Of a DNA stretch of 64,000 nucleotides, positions 1 through 11,413 are shown in pieces; the stretch's first letter is position 1; the number at the start of each line of letters is the position of its first letter. The notes beneath the pieces are model-generated. The model made no database searches. It was not told where the DNA came from and saw only the letters and a list, made by a program, of their open reading frames with translations. The translations under genes and the position numbers were made by a program. This DNA comes from Calamus simplicifolius (taxonomy: Eukaryota; Streptophyta; Magnoliopsida; Arecales; Arecaceae): positions 314,830 to 378,829 of the forward strand of contig UESW01005034.1 of the NCBI GenBank assembly GCA_900491605.1, in the 5' to 3' direction.

Positions 1-550
1 TCTCATTAATTCGATTAGGAGGCAAATTGCATCGCTTTGCGGTCCGTAGGAGAAAATTATTATTATTAATCATTAATTTAGTAACGATCGATACGTACAG
101 AGGCGATATTTCTAATACTTCTCTAATCACACAGGTGAGTGCTAATGGAAGTAAGGCGAGCTATTGGACCGAAGGTGGCTGTCGACAGACGTACGTCGTA
201 TGTGACCGACTTCTACTGCACGAGTTTCCTTGCCTTTGGGCCGGTGAGAGAGGTCGATTTATATACTTCATGCCATTCAAAGAAGTCCGACTTAAGGACA
301 AAAGGGCGCACATGAAACACTTTTTTTTTAAAAAAAAAAAATAGATAACAAATAACAATACTACACACTACTAGTTTTACTTGATTCTCCCCAGGAAACG
401 GAGGGGTGGGTGGCGCTGTAAAATATGGACTTCAAACGATCGAAGTCCATTCACGACAGCGTCGAGTAATAGCGCAACTGCAGTACCCTTCCTTTTTTTG
501 TATGGGCCATCCTCTTATTTTTGTTTTGCACTCTACTGCCGCTCCCACTG
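1..550. other. Upstream intergenic DNA, no gene recognised
   Basis: This stretch lies upstream of the DREB gene. It contains an A/T run around 320-342 and no recognisable coding domain on either strand. It probably includes distal promoter sequence of the DREB gene, but I see no element I can name with confidence. Confidence 0.6.
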
Positions 551-552
551 GG

Positions 553-565
553 TATTCATAAAAGC
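553..565 (+). promoter_or_regulatory. Candidate TATA box of the DREB gene
   Basis: The sequence CATAAAAG (557-564) is a TATA-like motif about 100 bases before the start codon. It is followed by a pyrimidine-rich leader, which is normal for a plant RNA polymerase II promoter. The transcription start would be expected near 590-600. This is inferred from motif and spacing only. Confidence 0.4.
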
Positions 566-600
566 TCGTCGCATTACAATTTATGCAACCACTTCACAAT

Positions 601-645
601 ATTCGTCTCCCCTCCCCTACCCTCCCCTCCCCTCCCCTCCAACAC
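601..645 (+). repeat. CCTCCC-type polypyrimidine repeat in the 5' leader
   Basis: Repeated CCCCTCCC units fill most of the predicted 5' leader just ahead of the start codon. Pyrimidine-rich leaders of this kind (Y-patch-like) are frequent around plant transcription starts. The complementary strand is G-rich. Confidence 0.6.
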
Positions 646-664
646 TTGAGCCGCCCTCTCCATC

Positions 665-1597
665 ATGGAAGAGCCACTGATCCATGAATGCGCTGAGACG
701 AACATCTCCCCCTCGTCCCCCTCCTCCTCTTGCACCACCACCACCACCACCGCCACTTCCTCCTCCTCCTCCTCCTCCTCCTCCTCTAACTCTTCTTCCA
801 CCACTACCACCACCACCACCACCACCACCTCTCCTTGTCCCAATGCCTCACCAGAACCAGGCCAAGATCCAAAGATCTCTAAGAAGGCGACAAAGAGTGG
901 CTCCAAGCGAGATGCGGAAGCGAGCAGCGGTGGCGAGGCCAAAAAGCGAAGCAAAGACGGGAAGCATCCTACTTACCGCGGCGTCCGAATGCGTAATTGG
1001 GGCAAATGGGTGTCGGAAATCCGAGAGCCAAGGAAGAAGTCAAGGATCTGGCTGGGGACCTTCCCGACGGCCGAGATGGCAGCCCGAGCCCATGACGTCG
1101 CCGCCCTCACGATCAAGGGCCAGTCAGCGTATCTCAATTTCCCCGAATTGGCCTGCAAGCTCCCCCGCCCGGCCACCACCTCTCCCAAGGACATCCAGGC
1201 GGCCGCCGCTCTAGCGGCCGCTGCCGCATTTGCTGACTGCAGTCCAGGATCGCGCGGGTGCGCGGAGTCCGGCGCAAGCCGGGACGAGGCGACGACCTCT
1301 CACTCCCCGGCCCCTACCACCCCTTCGAGCGACAACGCTGCCACATTTGTTGACTGCAGGCCGGGATCGCGTGGGTGCGCGGAGTCCGGCGCAAGCCGGG
1401 ACGTCGCGACCTCTCACTCCCCGGCACCTAACACACCTTCGTCGAGCGACAACGACGATGCGCTGTTCGACCTACCGGACCTCCTGCTTGACTTGGGAGA
1501 CGGCTTCTGCTATTCGTCAACATGGCTGCCTCCGGCACCGGAGGAGGACAGCATCGGATTCCGTCTCGAGGAACCATTCTTGTGGGGTTACTGTTAA
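665..1597 (+). CDS. AP2/ERF transcription factor, DREB subgroup A-4 (TINY/ERF034-038-like)
   Basis: Single-exon protein of 310 residues, expected to act in the nucleus by binding DRE/CRT-type GCC-containing promoter sites. Residues 1-60 are rich in Ser and Thr runs. A basic nuclear-localisation-like stretch, KKRSK, lies at 93-97. The single AP2 domain spans about 103-160 and shows YRGVR, WGKWVSEIREP, RIWLGTF and AARAHDVAAL. Val14 and Glu19 of the domain, the DREB signature, are present. After it come the LPRP and SPKDIQAAA motifs typical of subgroup A-4, then an acidic, Leu-rich C-terminus ending close to an LWGY motif that resembles the LWSY box of DREB proteins. Length and lack of introns fit the family. 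Oddities: an internal duplication of about 38 residues (187-224 and 226-263) and long homopolymeric Ser/Thr runs encoded by trinucleotide repeats. Start chosen because it is the first ATG after the leader. Subgroup call is firm; orthology is not assigned. Confidence 0.95.
   Translation: MEEPLIHECAETNISPSSPSSSCTTTTTTATSSSSSSSSSSNSSSTTTTTTTTTTSPCPNASPEPGQDPKISKKATKSGSKRDAEASSGGEAKKRSKDGKHPTYRGVRMRNWGKWVSEIREPRKKSRIWLGTFPTAEMAARAHDVAALTIKGQSAYLNFPELACKLPRPATTSPKDIQAAAALAAAAAFADCSPGSRGCAESGASRDEATTSHSPAPTTPSSDNAATFVDCRPGSRGCAESGASRDVATSHSPAPNTPSSSDNDDALFDLPDLLLDLGDGFCYSSTWLPPAPEEDSIGFRLEEPFLWGYC
733..830 (+). repeat. CAC / TCC trinucleotide microsatellites inside the DREB coding region
   Basis: In-frame CAC/ACC and TCC runs encode the Thr and Ser tracts of the DREB N-terminus. 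Being trinucleotide, length changes would keep the frame. The reverse strand is open over this stretch only because of low complexity, giving a Glu/Val-rich shadow frame. Confidence 0.85.
1223..1453 (+). repeat. In-frame tandem duplication in the DREB gene
   Basis: Two copies of about 114 bases (1223-1336 and 1340-1453) share the core encoding GSRGCAESGASRD and SHSPAP. They are highly similar but not identical, so the duplication is not brand new. It lengthens the linker between the AP2 domain and the acidic C-terminus. Confidence 0.85.
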
Positions 1598-4500
1598 GAG
1601 TCTGATCACCATCGAGGGATCCCATCACATTAGCACCACTTCTACTTCAGGCCCCAGCAGTAGTCCAAAGCATCAAGTTGAGGTGGAATTGAAGGGAGAG
1701 GTCAAATCTCAAAAATTCTTCAGATCTCTTGGTTACTTTTTAGCTTTTCCAATTGTTCTTCAAGGACTCTCAAGGGCTGTAGCTATCTGTAAACATGGTC
1801 TTCTTCATCTCCTCAACATACAGTAGGCGCTACTAATTATGTCTATATATCTTTAGTTTTACATGTTAATGGGGCGATAAAGCTTTAAACTCTGTGTATA
1901 TGAATATGGAGTGGAATGACATTCATGGAGGTGGATTCTACTGCCTTTCTTTGCTGAAATTGGAAAACATCTACTTTGATTAGCTGCTTTGCTGGAATCA
2001 CATGGTGACGAAGGTTCCCTGAAAATCTTTCCCATGCTTCACGTTTTTTTAATATTTTTACTTTGAAGGAATATCTTAAGCATGATACTTTATTTAATCG
2101 CAGAGCTTAAAGAAGGACCCACTGCACATCACTTTTTCTTTCTTTCTTTCTTTCTGTTTTTTTTGCACACAAGGCCTTCCTTGCCTAGATTAAAGAAGAT
2201 ATGCCACCACCCTCCGGCTGATAATAACGTCGTGAGGTGGGTTAATTAGGATAAGAATTCCTTTAGCTTTTCTTAGTGAAAGTGTGTGATTAAGGGGAAA
2301 GGGCTTGGGTCACTGATAAAAATGCTCTGGAGAGGCGAGTGGTGCATGATGCCGTCATGGACACTCACTAAGCTGTCAAAATAGTCCCTCGCCCAATCAT
2401 TGTAGCCACATGTCACTGTCTCATTGGTGGAAGCCGCCTTTTGGAATTATTTAACTATATGTGAACAAGCCAGGTTGAAATTATTTGTTAACGAGGGGGG
2501 GCCGGCCTGGCGATTGAGTGCTGCTTTTGTTTGAGGACAGGCTGGCGTGGTAAATTCGATTCGAACGACACGTGTTATGCACGTGAAAGTTGCATGAATT
2601 TGGTCGCCTTCAGTCCAATATTTTAATTGCACGTTGGCAGGCAAACGTGAGAGAGAGAACAGTGAAGAAACAGTACTGGTGCTGAGTGAACGCAAGAAAA
2701 AGTTGATGGGGTAGTCTAAAATTAAGGTGGGCCTATTAGTAAATAAACGGTTTTAAAGGCGAATGATACCCATGTAACTGAACTCATTGTTGTGTCATAA
2801 CGCAAGTCATTCTCCTCGATTAACAAGTAATCAGCTAGAGACTTTGGAGCATTTAATGGTCGATCTAGATGTTCTCCGCATGAGAGGAGATAGAAGAAGA
2901 CAAGAAAAGAAGGATGGTTGGTGATAACCTTGTTACGAATGGTCTTTATCTAGCACCGAAGGCAAGGACCAAGGCCCACAACCTAAGATACAAGAGGTAA
3001 GATTTTTCTCAAATGTGTGGAAGGCTCTGCAAGTGTCGTGGAGCACGGTTTTGGACGACCACAGGAAGGTAAACGCATACCGGCAAAACGAACGGCATCA
3101 GCGCACGGACTAGGCCCAGGCACTGTGGAAATGTACCGCAGTCTACCATACTTCACGTTTTAATCCTGCTCACAGTGTTCGCAAGACCAAAGTGCACTGT
3201 TAGTGCAAGACCAAACTTCACGTTTTAGTCCCCCCACCCCCCCGGCCAACAAAAAAATTAAAAGAAAGAAAAGGAAAAAAACCAATGGCAAGTTAGACGA
3301 TTATATGGAAGGAGTTTGATAAATTTTAGTTCTTTAATAACCTAAGTGATTTCCTAGTTTAATTTATTAAGCACTGATATTCACAGACAGTGCTTATGGT
3401 TAAAGTCTCCCCCTTTTTTTTTTGTACTATACCTTTTGATCTTCTTATTATGTTCACACCAAGGAGCAAAGAGGTTAGGAGTTTTCAGATGAGTTCATTT
3501 AAATGCACTGAATTAGGAGGAAGTGGTCAGCTACTCGGCGTATCCAAGTAATGTAACCTAAAAATTGGTATCTATGCCATACGTTGGGCAAAAAGTGCGA
3601 AGTTTCTTTGGTAGAAGGGAAATATTTGATCCAAACAGCTCCCACACATTGCATAGGAATCATATGAAGTCTACAATCACTTCGTTGTTTTTAGCATGCA
3701 TGCAACCAAGTCCCTTCTACTGTAAGTGGACGTGGGTGTATCCTACTGCGCATGCGATGGTAACTATAACAAGCAGCAAGAGTCATTGTTATTCATCTCT
3801 CTCAAGTTCCAACATCAATCGACATCCTATTTTACTTTATGTGTAGGGACATGATCATCCATCACATGGAAAGGTTGAGACGATTCCATCAAGCCAGGGT
3901 TAATAGAGGAAAATCCATTAAAATTAATGTAGCTCGCAAGGACAAACATTGTCTTAGTACTGTTGCAAAGGGACAATGGCTGATAATTTTGAGTTAAAAA
4001 AAATGGTAATGACTAGATCATGATCAGAAAAAAGATGCATTGTTTTTGCTTGACTTGGACTTAATGGCCCTTAGGAAAAAAGTTGGACGAGGGTCAGCAC
4101 AAGCAAAGCATAAAGTCTTACATAGATTTTCATTTTTTTCTTTTTTTTTTTTTCAAGGAAGGAAGGGGAAGGGCAATCTCAAGCCAGCCTTAACTTTTCT
4201 TTTATGATAGAAAGAAGCTCATCATATGCTTCTTTTATCCACTATCATGAGATACTTGTATGCTTTTGATGCATGTTCCCCCTTCATTTACTACTTTGGA
4301 TTGTCTTTGGGACCCAAAAGAAGGAAGCTTGGAGGAGCCTCTCATGTTTCTAAGGGGAATAAGGATAGGTGCAACACCTGAGTTTCAGATTCCAATGAAT
4401 ATAAAATTATAGTTAAACAATGATCTTTAAAAATCTAATTAAATAGAAGCTAGATTTAGCTAGATTTTGTGTAGACTAACCAGGATAGGACAAAGCAGTT

Positions 4501-4747
4501 GATGAATGCTTGATCGATACTAAACCCCAACTTCTACCCTTCCTTCTATATGATTGGTTAAATTGCGACACTTATTGTCAACGGTCCTACGCCTAGATCA
4601 TGCACATAATGCTTTACGAGTGGTGCCGTATCATCATAATTTGGATCTACATCACCATGACATCAAAAGGTGCGTAGATAGGGACGTTCCGTCAATAACT
4701 TGCTTATTTTCCACGTACGCATAGTGCATGCAAAATAGCATTTGCAA

Positions 4748-4750
<3 letters not shown>
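1598..4750. other. Intergenic DNA downstream of the DREB gene
   Basis: The first few hundred bases should hold the DREB 3' untranslated region. I see no canonical AATAAA immediately downstream. The remainder is AT-rich with short T, TTTC and C runs (about 2134-2165, 3230-3242, 4134-4155). Two ACGT-core boxes (CACGTG-like at about 2568-2586) could be G-box/ABRE-like, but no gene is visible next to them. No domain-bearing reading frame was seen. Confidence 0.5.

Positions 4751-4825
<75 letters not shown>
4751..4825. repeat. (AT)n(GA)n compound microsatellite
   Basis: About 18 AT units run directly into about 20 AG units. Short open frames over it on both strands (Tyr-Ile and Arg-Glu, or Ser-Leu repeats) are low-complexity artefacts. 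Confidence 0.95.
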
Positions 4826-4830
<5 letters not shown>

Positions 4831-6642
4831 GCTATTTAATAATAATACGTAGCAAGATATTTTTGTATTATATAGCACACTGGAATATTATACGTTTGTA
4901 TTTTTCTTTTAGTTTGTGGAATAATGTAGGGGCTGCTTCGTCCATGTGTACAAGACGAAAGGAACGTAGCACCTACCAAGGGAAAGTTGATAAGAGCACC
5001 GCAGGGAGACCATTCCCCGTTTTCAAAAGATCACAGTGGACCGCTGCAGGATAGAACTATAGAATAATAAACAAGGGAAAGAATAAAGGGGTAAAGCAAC
5101 ACCAGCGGCTGGCAATTCCTCTTGGGATTTTTTTTTTTTTTTTCTCTTTTCTTTTCTTTTGGCTCTGAATTCCTTAAGGCAAGTCATCATACTGTTCATA
5201 CCAACACCGCCATAATTGGCCAGTGGCCTCAGCTCAGAAGACAAGGAGGAAGGCATATATAGTTAGTAATACAACAGGAACGAAAGAAGAGAAAAGGGCA
5301 CGAGATAGAAGGAAACCGAACAAAAGAGGGAAAGTAAAGAAGGGAAAGAGACGAGGAAGTTAGTAAAGTAAATACTATGGGGCCTTCAGGCCAGCTTCAA
5401 GCACAAGCCTGGACAAGTTGAGCCATGCATTTTGACCGGTCTACTTGGGATGCCTGGCGATCGTGGCCAAGAAAGAGCCAAGTAAAATTCTCCACGTGTT
5501 TCATTCCCATGGAAGAGAAAAATACGCATACATGCATCCTCGCAACCAGTCAAATTTTGCATCCATTATTTGCATTGCCTAATTTCTCAAGCCATGCTGT
5601 CTGCTTCCATGTAGCTCTCCTTCCAGAGAAGCGAAGCCCAACCGTGATTCATTAGAAGAATGTGTTTCATAGATGTGGTGGAAGTTCCATGCGCACGCTT
5701 CAAAGATGGCATTTTTTGGAACTTTATTGGAGTGTTCGCCAGTCAATTATCATCTGGCGTGCCGGTTGTTTGATGTGGTGCGAGTGGAATGTCCCAACTA
5801 CTTCGATTGTCCCCATACAAACAATGACTCTGATTAGTCTACGACATTCTCAAATCGAGCTTTCTGCTAGTCGAACGCGGGGCCTTTCTGCTGAAGAGAG
5901 AGTAATTCGTTTTGTTTGTGGATTATTGAAAACCATATGAATTTTAAGATAGTAATGCGTCTCAATTATTAATTGATGACTGATATATAATTCTTGATCT
6001 GAGATGCTACTAATTGATCCAATGATAAGCCCGCATCTAGGCTCTAGAGAGTGATCACTACTTAACCCGATAGCCATTGGTGACACCTTGCAGCCTATAC
6101 TAGCTAGTAGTCCAATTTTATAAAAACTTGATGCAATTTAGTTTTTTCAAATAAAACATTGATATGCTAAAATAATTTCGAGAAATGTCCTTCATTTCAT
6201 GGTATTTCCTCAACCAATTGTGAGTGTGCCTATTTTTATCCTAGATGAAAGGAGTATATGCTAAAATAGTTTCAATTAATGGCATTTCCTGAATGCACTC
6301 GTTTTTTTATTCGGGGTTAAAGGATATATCTGATAAGGGTGTAACGAATTCAATTGGTAAAGTCACAAGGTTTTTGTTACCATGGCCTTGGTTTGAATGG
6401 CTCAATGTTGACCACAGACTTCAATCTTTATTCACTAGGTGGGGGAAGAGTTTGCATGAGAATAGAATGATAAGAAAAAGTTTAACTCGATCGGTATTGG
6501 TCTTTTAATATAATTTGTTCAAAGTTGCTCTTTTAATTGGATATAAAGTAGACTTAAAGGCAGCCAAGCAAGGTAAGTGATCTTCTTCAAATATTTAGAA
6601 AATATGTAAGTCAACAAATCATTTCTATTAGAAATTAAATCT
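4826..6642. other. Intergenic DNA, nothing recognised
   Basis: AT-rich sequence with a T run near 5129-5143 and a purine-rich tract near 5276-5360. Short open frames exist (for example around 5425-5655) but lack any recognisable domain or credible gene structure. Confidence 0.5.
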
Positions 6643-7220
6643 AAATCTTTGGTGAAAACCATCACCAAGAAGCCCAAGAACCATTCATGTTCAATCATCA
6701 ATAATCAATAAACGATAAACGGAAGCATACCTGAATCCATATTGCTTGATCGCTTTTCAGAACCATGCGATTGACCTTTCAGATCAATGCATACTCCCAA
6801 AGAGCCCTTTAAAATTTTCTTTAGGGTTTTCTTTTTGATGATGGGATTCAGAGAAGAGAGTTGTAAGGGCGATCCAGGGACCATAACCGCTATATATAGA
6901 TAATTTTATCATTATCTTTTGGTATTTCTATTTTAGTCCATCATAAAAATAATGATAAAGTTATCTATATATAGTGGTTATGGTCCCTAGATCACACATA
7001 CGACTCTCTTCTCTGAATCCCATTATCAGAAAGAAAATTTAGAAAAAATTTTAAGGGGCTCTCTCAGAGTACATGTTGATCTGGAAGGCAATCGCATGGT
7101 TCTGAAGAGCGATCAAGCAATATGGATTTAGGTACCCTTTTGTTTATCATTTATTGATTCTTGATGATTGAACATGAATGATTCTTGAGCTTTTTGGTGA
7201 TGGTTTTTACCAAATGTTTA
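6643..7220. repeat. Large fold-back (inverted repeat), arms about 275 bp, loop about 25 bp
   Basis: The left arm (6643-6920) and right arm (6946-7220) are reverse complements over nearly their whole length with scattered mismatches and small indels. Matching landmarks include ATGGGATTCAGAGAAGAGAG (left) against CTCTCTTCTCTGAATCCCAT (right), and TTGCTTGATCGC against GCGATCAAGCAA. A loop of about 25 bases separates them. Either strand, if transcribed, would form a long hairpin. No transposase or clear terminal motif was seen, so it may be a MITE/fold-back element or an inverted duplication. Confidence 0.9.
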
Positions 7221-9800
7221 TTTTTAATTTTCAATAATTTTAGCTCACATAATTCTCTCTCTGCATTCAAGAGATGATTTAAGTTTTTTCCTTTAAAGAA
7301 AAATTCAAAATCACTTCCCACAAACTAAAAAGTGATTATCACCAAATTTAACTATTAATGTATAATTATCATATTTGACCATGCTTGACCACTTGGTGGT
7401 CATCGCATTTTTATTGCTTCCATGATATCATTTTTTGTTTAATTGACTAGTTTAAGAATCACATCTAAGAGCTTGTATTGATGTGTACCACATTGATTCG
7501 GTGTGAAGAAGAACTTGAATACTTCTACAGAATGAAGAAATCTAAGTAATATATTCTGAACATTTTTCGCGTGAGATACAGGATTGGCAAAGCCAACTCA
7601 TGATTTGTGCAAACTAAAAAATACTATAATATGTGGCATTTTTAGGTTGATCATAAGTTGGTCATAATGTTTGTAATTTGATAAGATATTTTTAGTTAAA
7701 CCATAGATAGAACTTAGAACTTTATATAGAGTTAACAAATCTAAATAATAACTTTTGACTTAGATTTTTAAAAAATAAGATTCAGGATTATTTGTCAATG
7801 CCCCCTTCCTTTCGGGACATTGATAATACATAGCAACCTATGGAAATCAGATAGAGTTCTACTAGCCTTTTTGTTGTACACCATAAAGTATTAGTGAACC
7901 CTATTTAATTGCCATAAATCATCAGCACAAAAATTCATCATGACAAAAACTTTTTATACTTGTTCATTTAATTCATCCATATACTCACAACATCATATCA
8001 CTATTTAATTGACACCCTACTCAGATATAGAATTTTCCTGTATCATCCTCAGGCAGTTTATCATATTTATATTCACAATTGACACATGAGTCACACTGAT
8101 ACATATTATACTCATACTTTTCTCTAGAATAAAAGCCATTATTTCTTTTCATGTGGGCCCCTGATACATCACAGGGTCTTAATTGTATACACAAAACACA
8201 TATACATACATGACTCCCGTTTTCATATACAAATAAGCCTCCAGATAACTTTACATTCATTTTACATTTTTTTAAGCTAACACTTATTACCAACTAATAC
8301 AAATACCAATCCCAGACTGAAACCAAAGCTAAGGCCAACCGCCTAGTCCTGTTAACCAACTCACTGATCTGCAATAAAAATATCAATTATAGAGGTGTAA
8401 GATCGAAGTCCCAGTAACTGAATAACCATCTAATCATGGAAAAAGTAAGAACAAAATCACCATCTTAGAATATTAACACTAGATATCATGAATGCAATAA
8501 AGTATACCTCTGTACATAAATCAGAAAATATAACATATAGCTTATGTTTCCAATAATATAATTTTACCAAAAATATTGTAACAAACATTTTTCCATTGAA
8601 GAAACATACCATGTATATGAAAACATATGTACTATATTTCTTTTTAAAACATGTATTTCTTTTTAGTAGCCCAGCCTTTGCTCATTTTCTTTTAAATCCC
8701 CATTGGGATGAATTTTTCCCACTGGCCTTTTATGAAACATCATGCTTTTAAAAACCTTTCTCACTGGGAATGTAAACCATGTCTATAAAAACCCATGAAT
8801 AATGCATTATGGTATAAAACATGAAATCTCTTTTTAAATCATTTTTTATTGAAAAAAATAAGTTATTCGTATAAAATCCATGTATGATGCATTGCTTTAT
8901 AAAACAAAACCTCTTTTCATGCAACCCAGACTTTCTTTACTCATTTCTTTGATCCCCACTGGGATCTACTTTGTCCACTGGCATCTCATATAAAGCCCAT
9001 CCCCACGGGATATCTTTTGCCCATTGGCACCTCATATAGAACTCATCCCCACTGGGATATGCACATGGCCCACTGGCCCCTTTTACAAACTCAATGCATG
9101 CTTTTCAAAAACTTGCCCACTGGCCTTTCATTTTTAAAGAAAACCATCCCTATCGGAATATACACTTGGCCCACTGCTCTGTTTTAAGAACTCAATGCAT
9201 GCATTTTAAATTAAATTTGACCACCAATGTCTCTTTTTAAAAACACTTCCCCATCGAGAATATAATTGGCCCATCGACCTTTTTAAAACCAATGCAAGTT
9301 TTTTAAAACTTCATGATGCTGGATTGTGTGTGAAGCCTCCGAGCTACCATCCTACAGTCGCCCTCCTGCAGGTGTACACTCATTGGGTGTTTGAGCTCGC
9401 TACAGGATTCCCGCACAAATATTGCCATTTACCCGTGCGGTTCACCCAACATAGTGACTTGTTCGTTAATCCTGAAACCTTGGGTTTCTTCTTTACTTCC
9501 ACAGGCTATATAGTAACCAGCTCATTATCGAGCTATGATTCATGCCCTCACGGGTTGCTTGCAACTTGCCCTACTGGGCCTGATCTAGCGTGCACTCACT
9601 CCTGACCCCGGGGATCATCATACGATCGAATCGCAAGAAAGTGCCAGCTCAATAATAGTGTGCAATGTTAATGCTACAACACAGTTTATAGAGTGATCAG
9701 CCCCATAGCAATCTGATGCTTAGTATAATACATACACCAAAACATGTTCTTTTTTAAACTTTATCATGCATATATGCCATGTATGCACCTTAAACCCATT
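7221..9800. repeat. Older unclassified repeat, left part (split by the Sirevirus)
   Basis: From roughly 7.9 kb the sequence becomes simple and repetitive. Between 8690 and 9290 a degenerate tandem pattern recurs: CCCCACTGGGAT, then CCCACTGGCC, then AACTCAATGCATGC. It ends exactly at the Sirevirus insertion (CCATT duplicated) and continues at 19979. It looks like non-coding sequence of an older repeat such as a large LTR, but I cannot assign a family. The left border near 7.9 kb is uncertain. Confidence 0.5.
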
Positions 9801-10604
9801 TGTTGGTCTAGATAGCAACCCAAGAGGGGGGGAGGGTGAATTGGGTTTTTTAAAAATTTAAACTCTTTTGAAAGATAACCCCAGTGGAAATAAAAACTTA
9901 GATTCACACAAATTAAAACTGAACAAGCACAAATAAAGAGTTGAAGATAAAGAGACAATCACGGCAAACACAGGAGATTTTATAGTGGTTCAGTGTACCT
10001 ACACCTACGTCCACTTCCAAGTACCTCTTGCGTCCACACTATAATCAAACTGATTACAACAGAGTTATTTTGCAAGCTCACAACTCAAACTTGTTGTTTT
10101 TCCGGGTACACAACGACCCAGCTGGTTTTCAAGGCTCACCAGCACAAAACCTATCACCACAAGCTAATGCTTGCACAAGGCTAACAGCCTCAACTGAATC
10201 AATCACCAGATTGACCCAGCAAACAATATTTGTTTTTACAAGATAAATAGCTCCTCCAATGAGCAAATATACAATAATGAAACAATAATAAGAGGATAGG
10301 AATCAAAGCCTGATTCGCAGATCTTGGTGGCTTCTTCCTTCTCTTCCTTTGAATGGATCTTCCTTCAAGATGCTCTTGAGACTCAGAAGATCAGAAAACT
10401 AGGGCTTCTTTCTTCTCTTGAGATTTCTTCGAAATAGAACAGCAAAAGCTTGGAATCTCTCTCTCTTCTTTTGGGGAATCAGTATGATTTTTTCTTACAA
10501 GTTTTTCCTCTTTTCTCTATTAATTTCTGATAGATTTCACAGATTTCCTCTATTCTTTTCTTTTTGTCTCTCTTGTCTCTTCTGATTCGGATGCAGCAAA
10601 CCCT

Positions 10605-10616
10605 CTTCTTATAGAT
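10605..10616 (-). promoter_or_regulatory. TATA-like box in the 3' LTR
   Basis: On the minus strand the sequence CTATAAGAAG lies about 110 bases downstream of the motif cluster. In the 3' LTR it could drive read-out into flanking DNA, though normally the 5' LTR copy would be used. Motif-based inference. Confidence 0.4.
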
Positions 10617-10721
10617 CCCGATTAATCCATAAATAGTTTGAAACTATCCGTTAGAAACAAGTGTAAGAAGGATTAGATCCATAAATAACAATAGCCATTG
10701 GGATTAAAATAGATAAAGATA

Positions 10722-11040
10722 AAGTTTAGAGTCGTTCTGACAGTTCTGGAGCCGTGTCTGACATTCTGGAGTCGGCTCTAACTTTTCTGGAGTCGGCTTT
10801 AACTCAAAATTCTTTAATCCGCTTGATCTGGAGTCATCTATGACTTTTCTGGGGTCGACACAAAATTCTTCTGGAGTCGACTCTAACAGTCCGGGAGTCG
10901 ACTCTAAGTCATAGCCTGAAAAACTATCGTTCTGTCTTTTCTGTTGGAGTCGGCTCTAACAGTCCCGGAGTCGACTCTAAGTCTGTGCCATTTTTCGGAG
11001 TCGACTCTGCGATTCCATGTGTCGACTCTAATGTCTGCAA
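10722..11040. repeat. Cluster of GGAGTCGACTCTAA-like motifs (3' LTR copy)
   Basis: About eleven variants of GGAGTCGACTCTAA or GGAGTCGGCTCTAA occur at irregular 20-50-base spacing. The core GAGTCGACTC is a perfect palindrome. Position just upstream of the LTR TATA box suggests enhancer or CpG-rich regulatory repeats. Confidence 0.8.
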
Positions 11041-11202
11041 TCTTACCTTGACATTAGATTCGAACCAGAACTTGATTTGACTCTTGATTTTGATTATCAA
11101 ATCGACTTATAAGCTGAAAAACTTAATCAAAATCATTAGTAACTTCAAATGTTATACTCAAATAGTTTTTGTTAATCATCAAAATCCTCAATTGGGTCAA
11201 CA

Positions 11203-11218
11203 ATCTCCCCTTTTTGAT
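11203..11218 (-). other. Main polypurine tract
   Basis: On the minus strand the purine-rich TCAAAAAAGGGGAGAT immediately precedes the LTR. This is the expected priming site for plus-strand DNA synthesis and fixes the element's orientation. Confidence 0.85.
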
Positions 11219-11413
11219 GATGACAAAAACTTTGAGTATATGCATTAAAAATTTATTTGAATGAAGAATTATAGACATTGTTAAAGCTTTGAGACTTCCT
11301 AACAGAGAATTTGATGCCAATATTCAAAATGAACTTTAAAAACATACTTGAGTTCTGAGTTCTATTATAAACATCAATCAAGATGATTTAACTTTTATAT
11401 GAAGAAATTATTA

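Larger units (their letters stand above)
9801..11202 (-). repeat. 3' LTR of the Sirevirus-like element
   Basis: 1402 bp, TG...CA termini. It matches 18580-19978 almost base for base. It contains a cluster of GAGTCGACTC-like motifs (about 10722-11040) and a TATA-like box, both shared with the 5' LTR. Confidence 0.95.

Noticed and set aside
574..954. Minus-strand open frame with Glu and Val runs opposite the DREB gene
   Set aside because: It is the complement of trinucleotide repeats in the DREB coding region; no domain and no independent promoter.
5425..5940. Short plus-strand open frames
   Set aside because: No domain, no coding bias that I can see, no plausible promoter or splice structure.
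6560..6580. miR169-like CAGCCAAGCAAGG word
   Set aside because: Match to the family's mature sequence is partial and the fold-back here is far longer than that precursor type.
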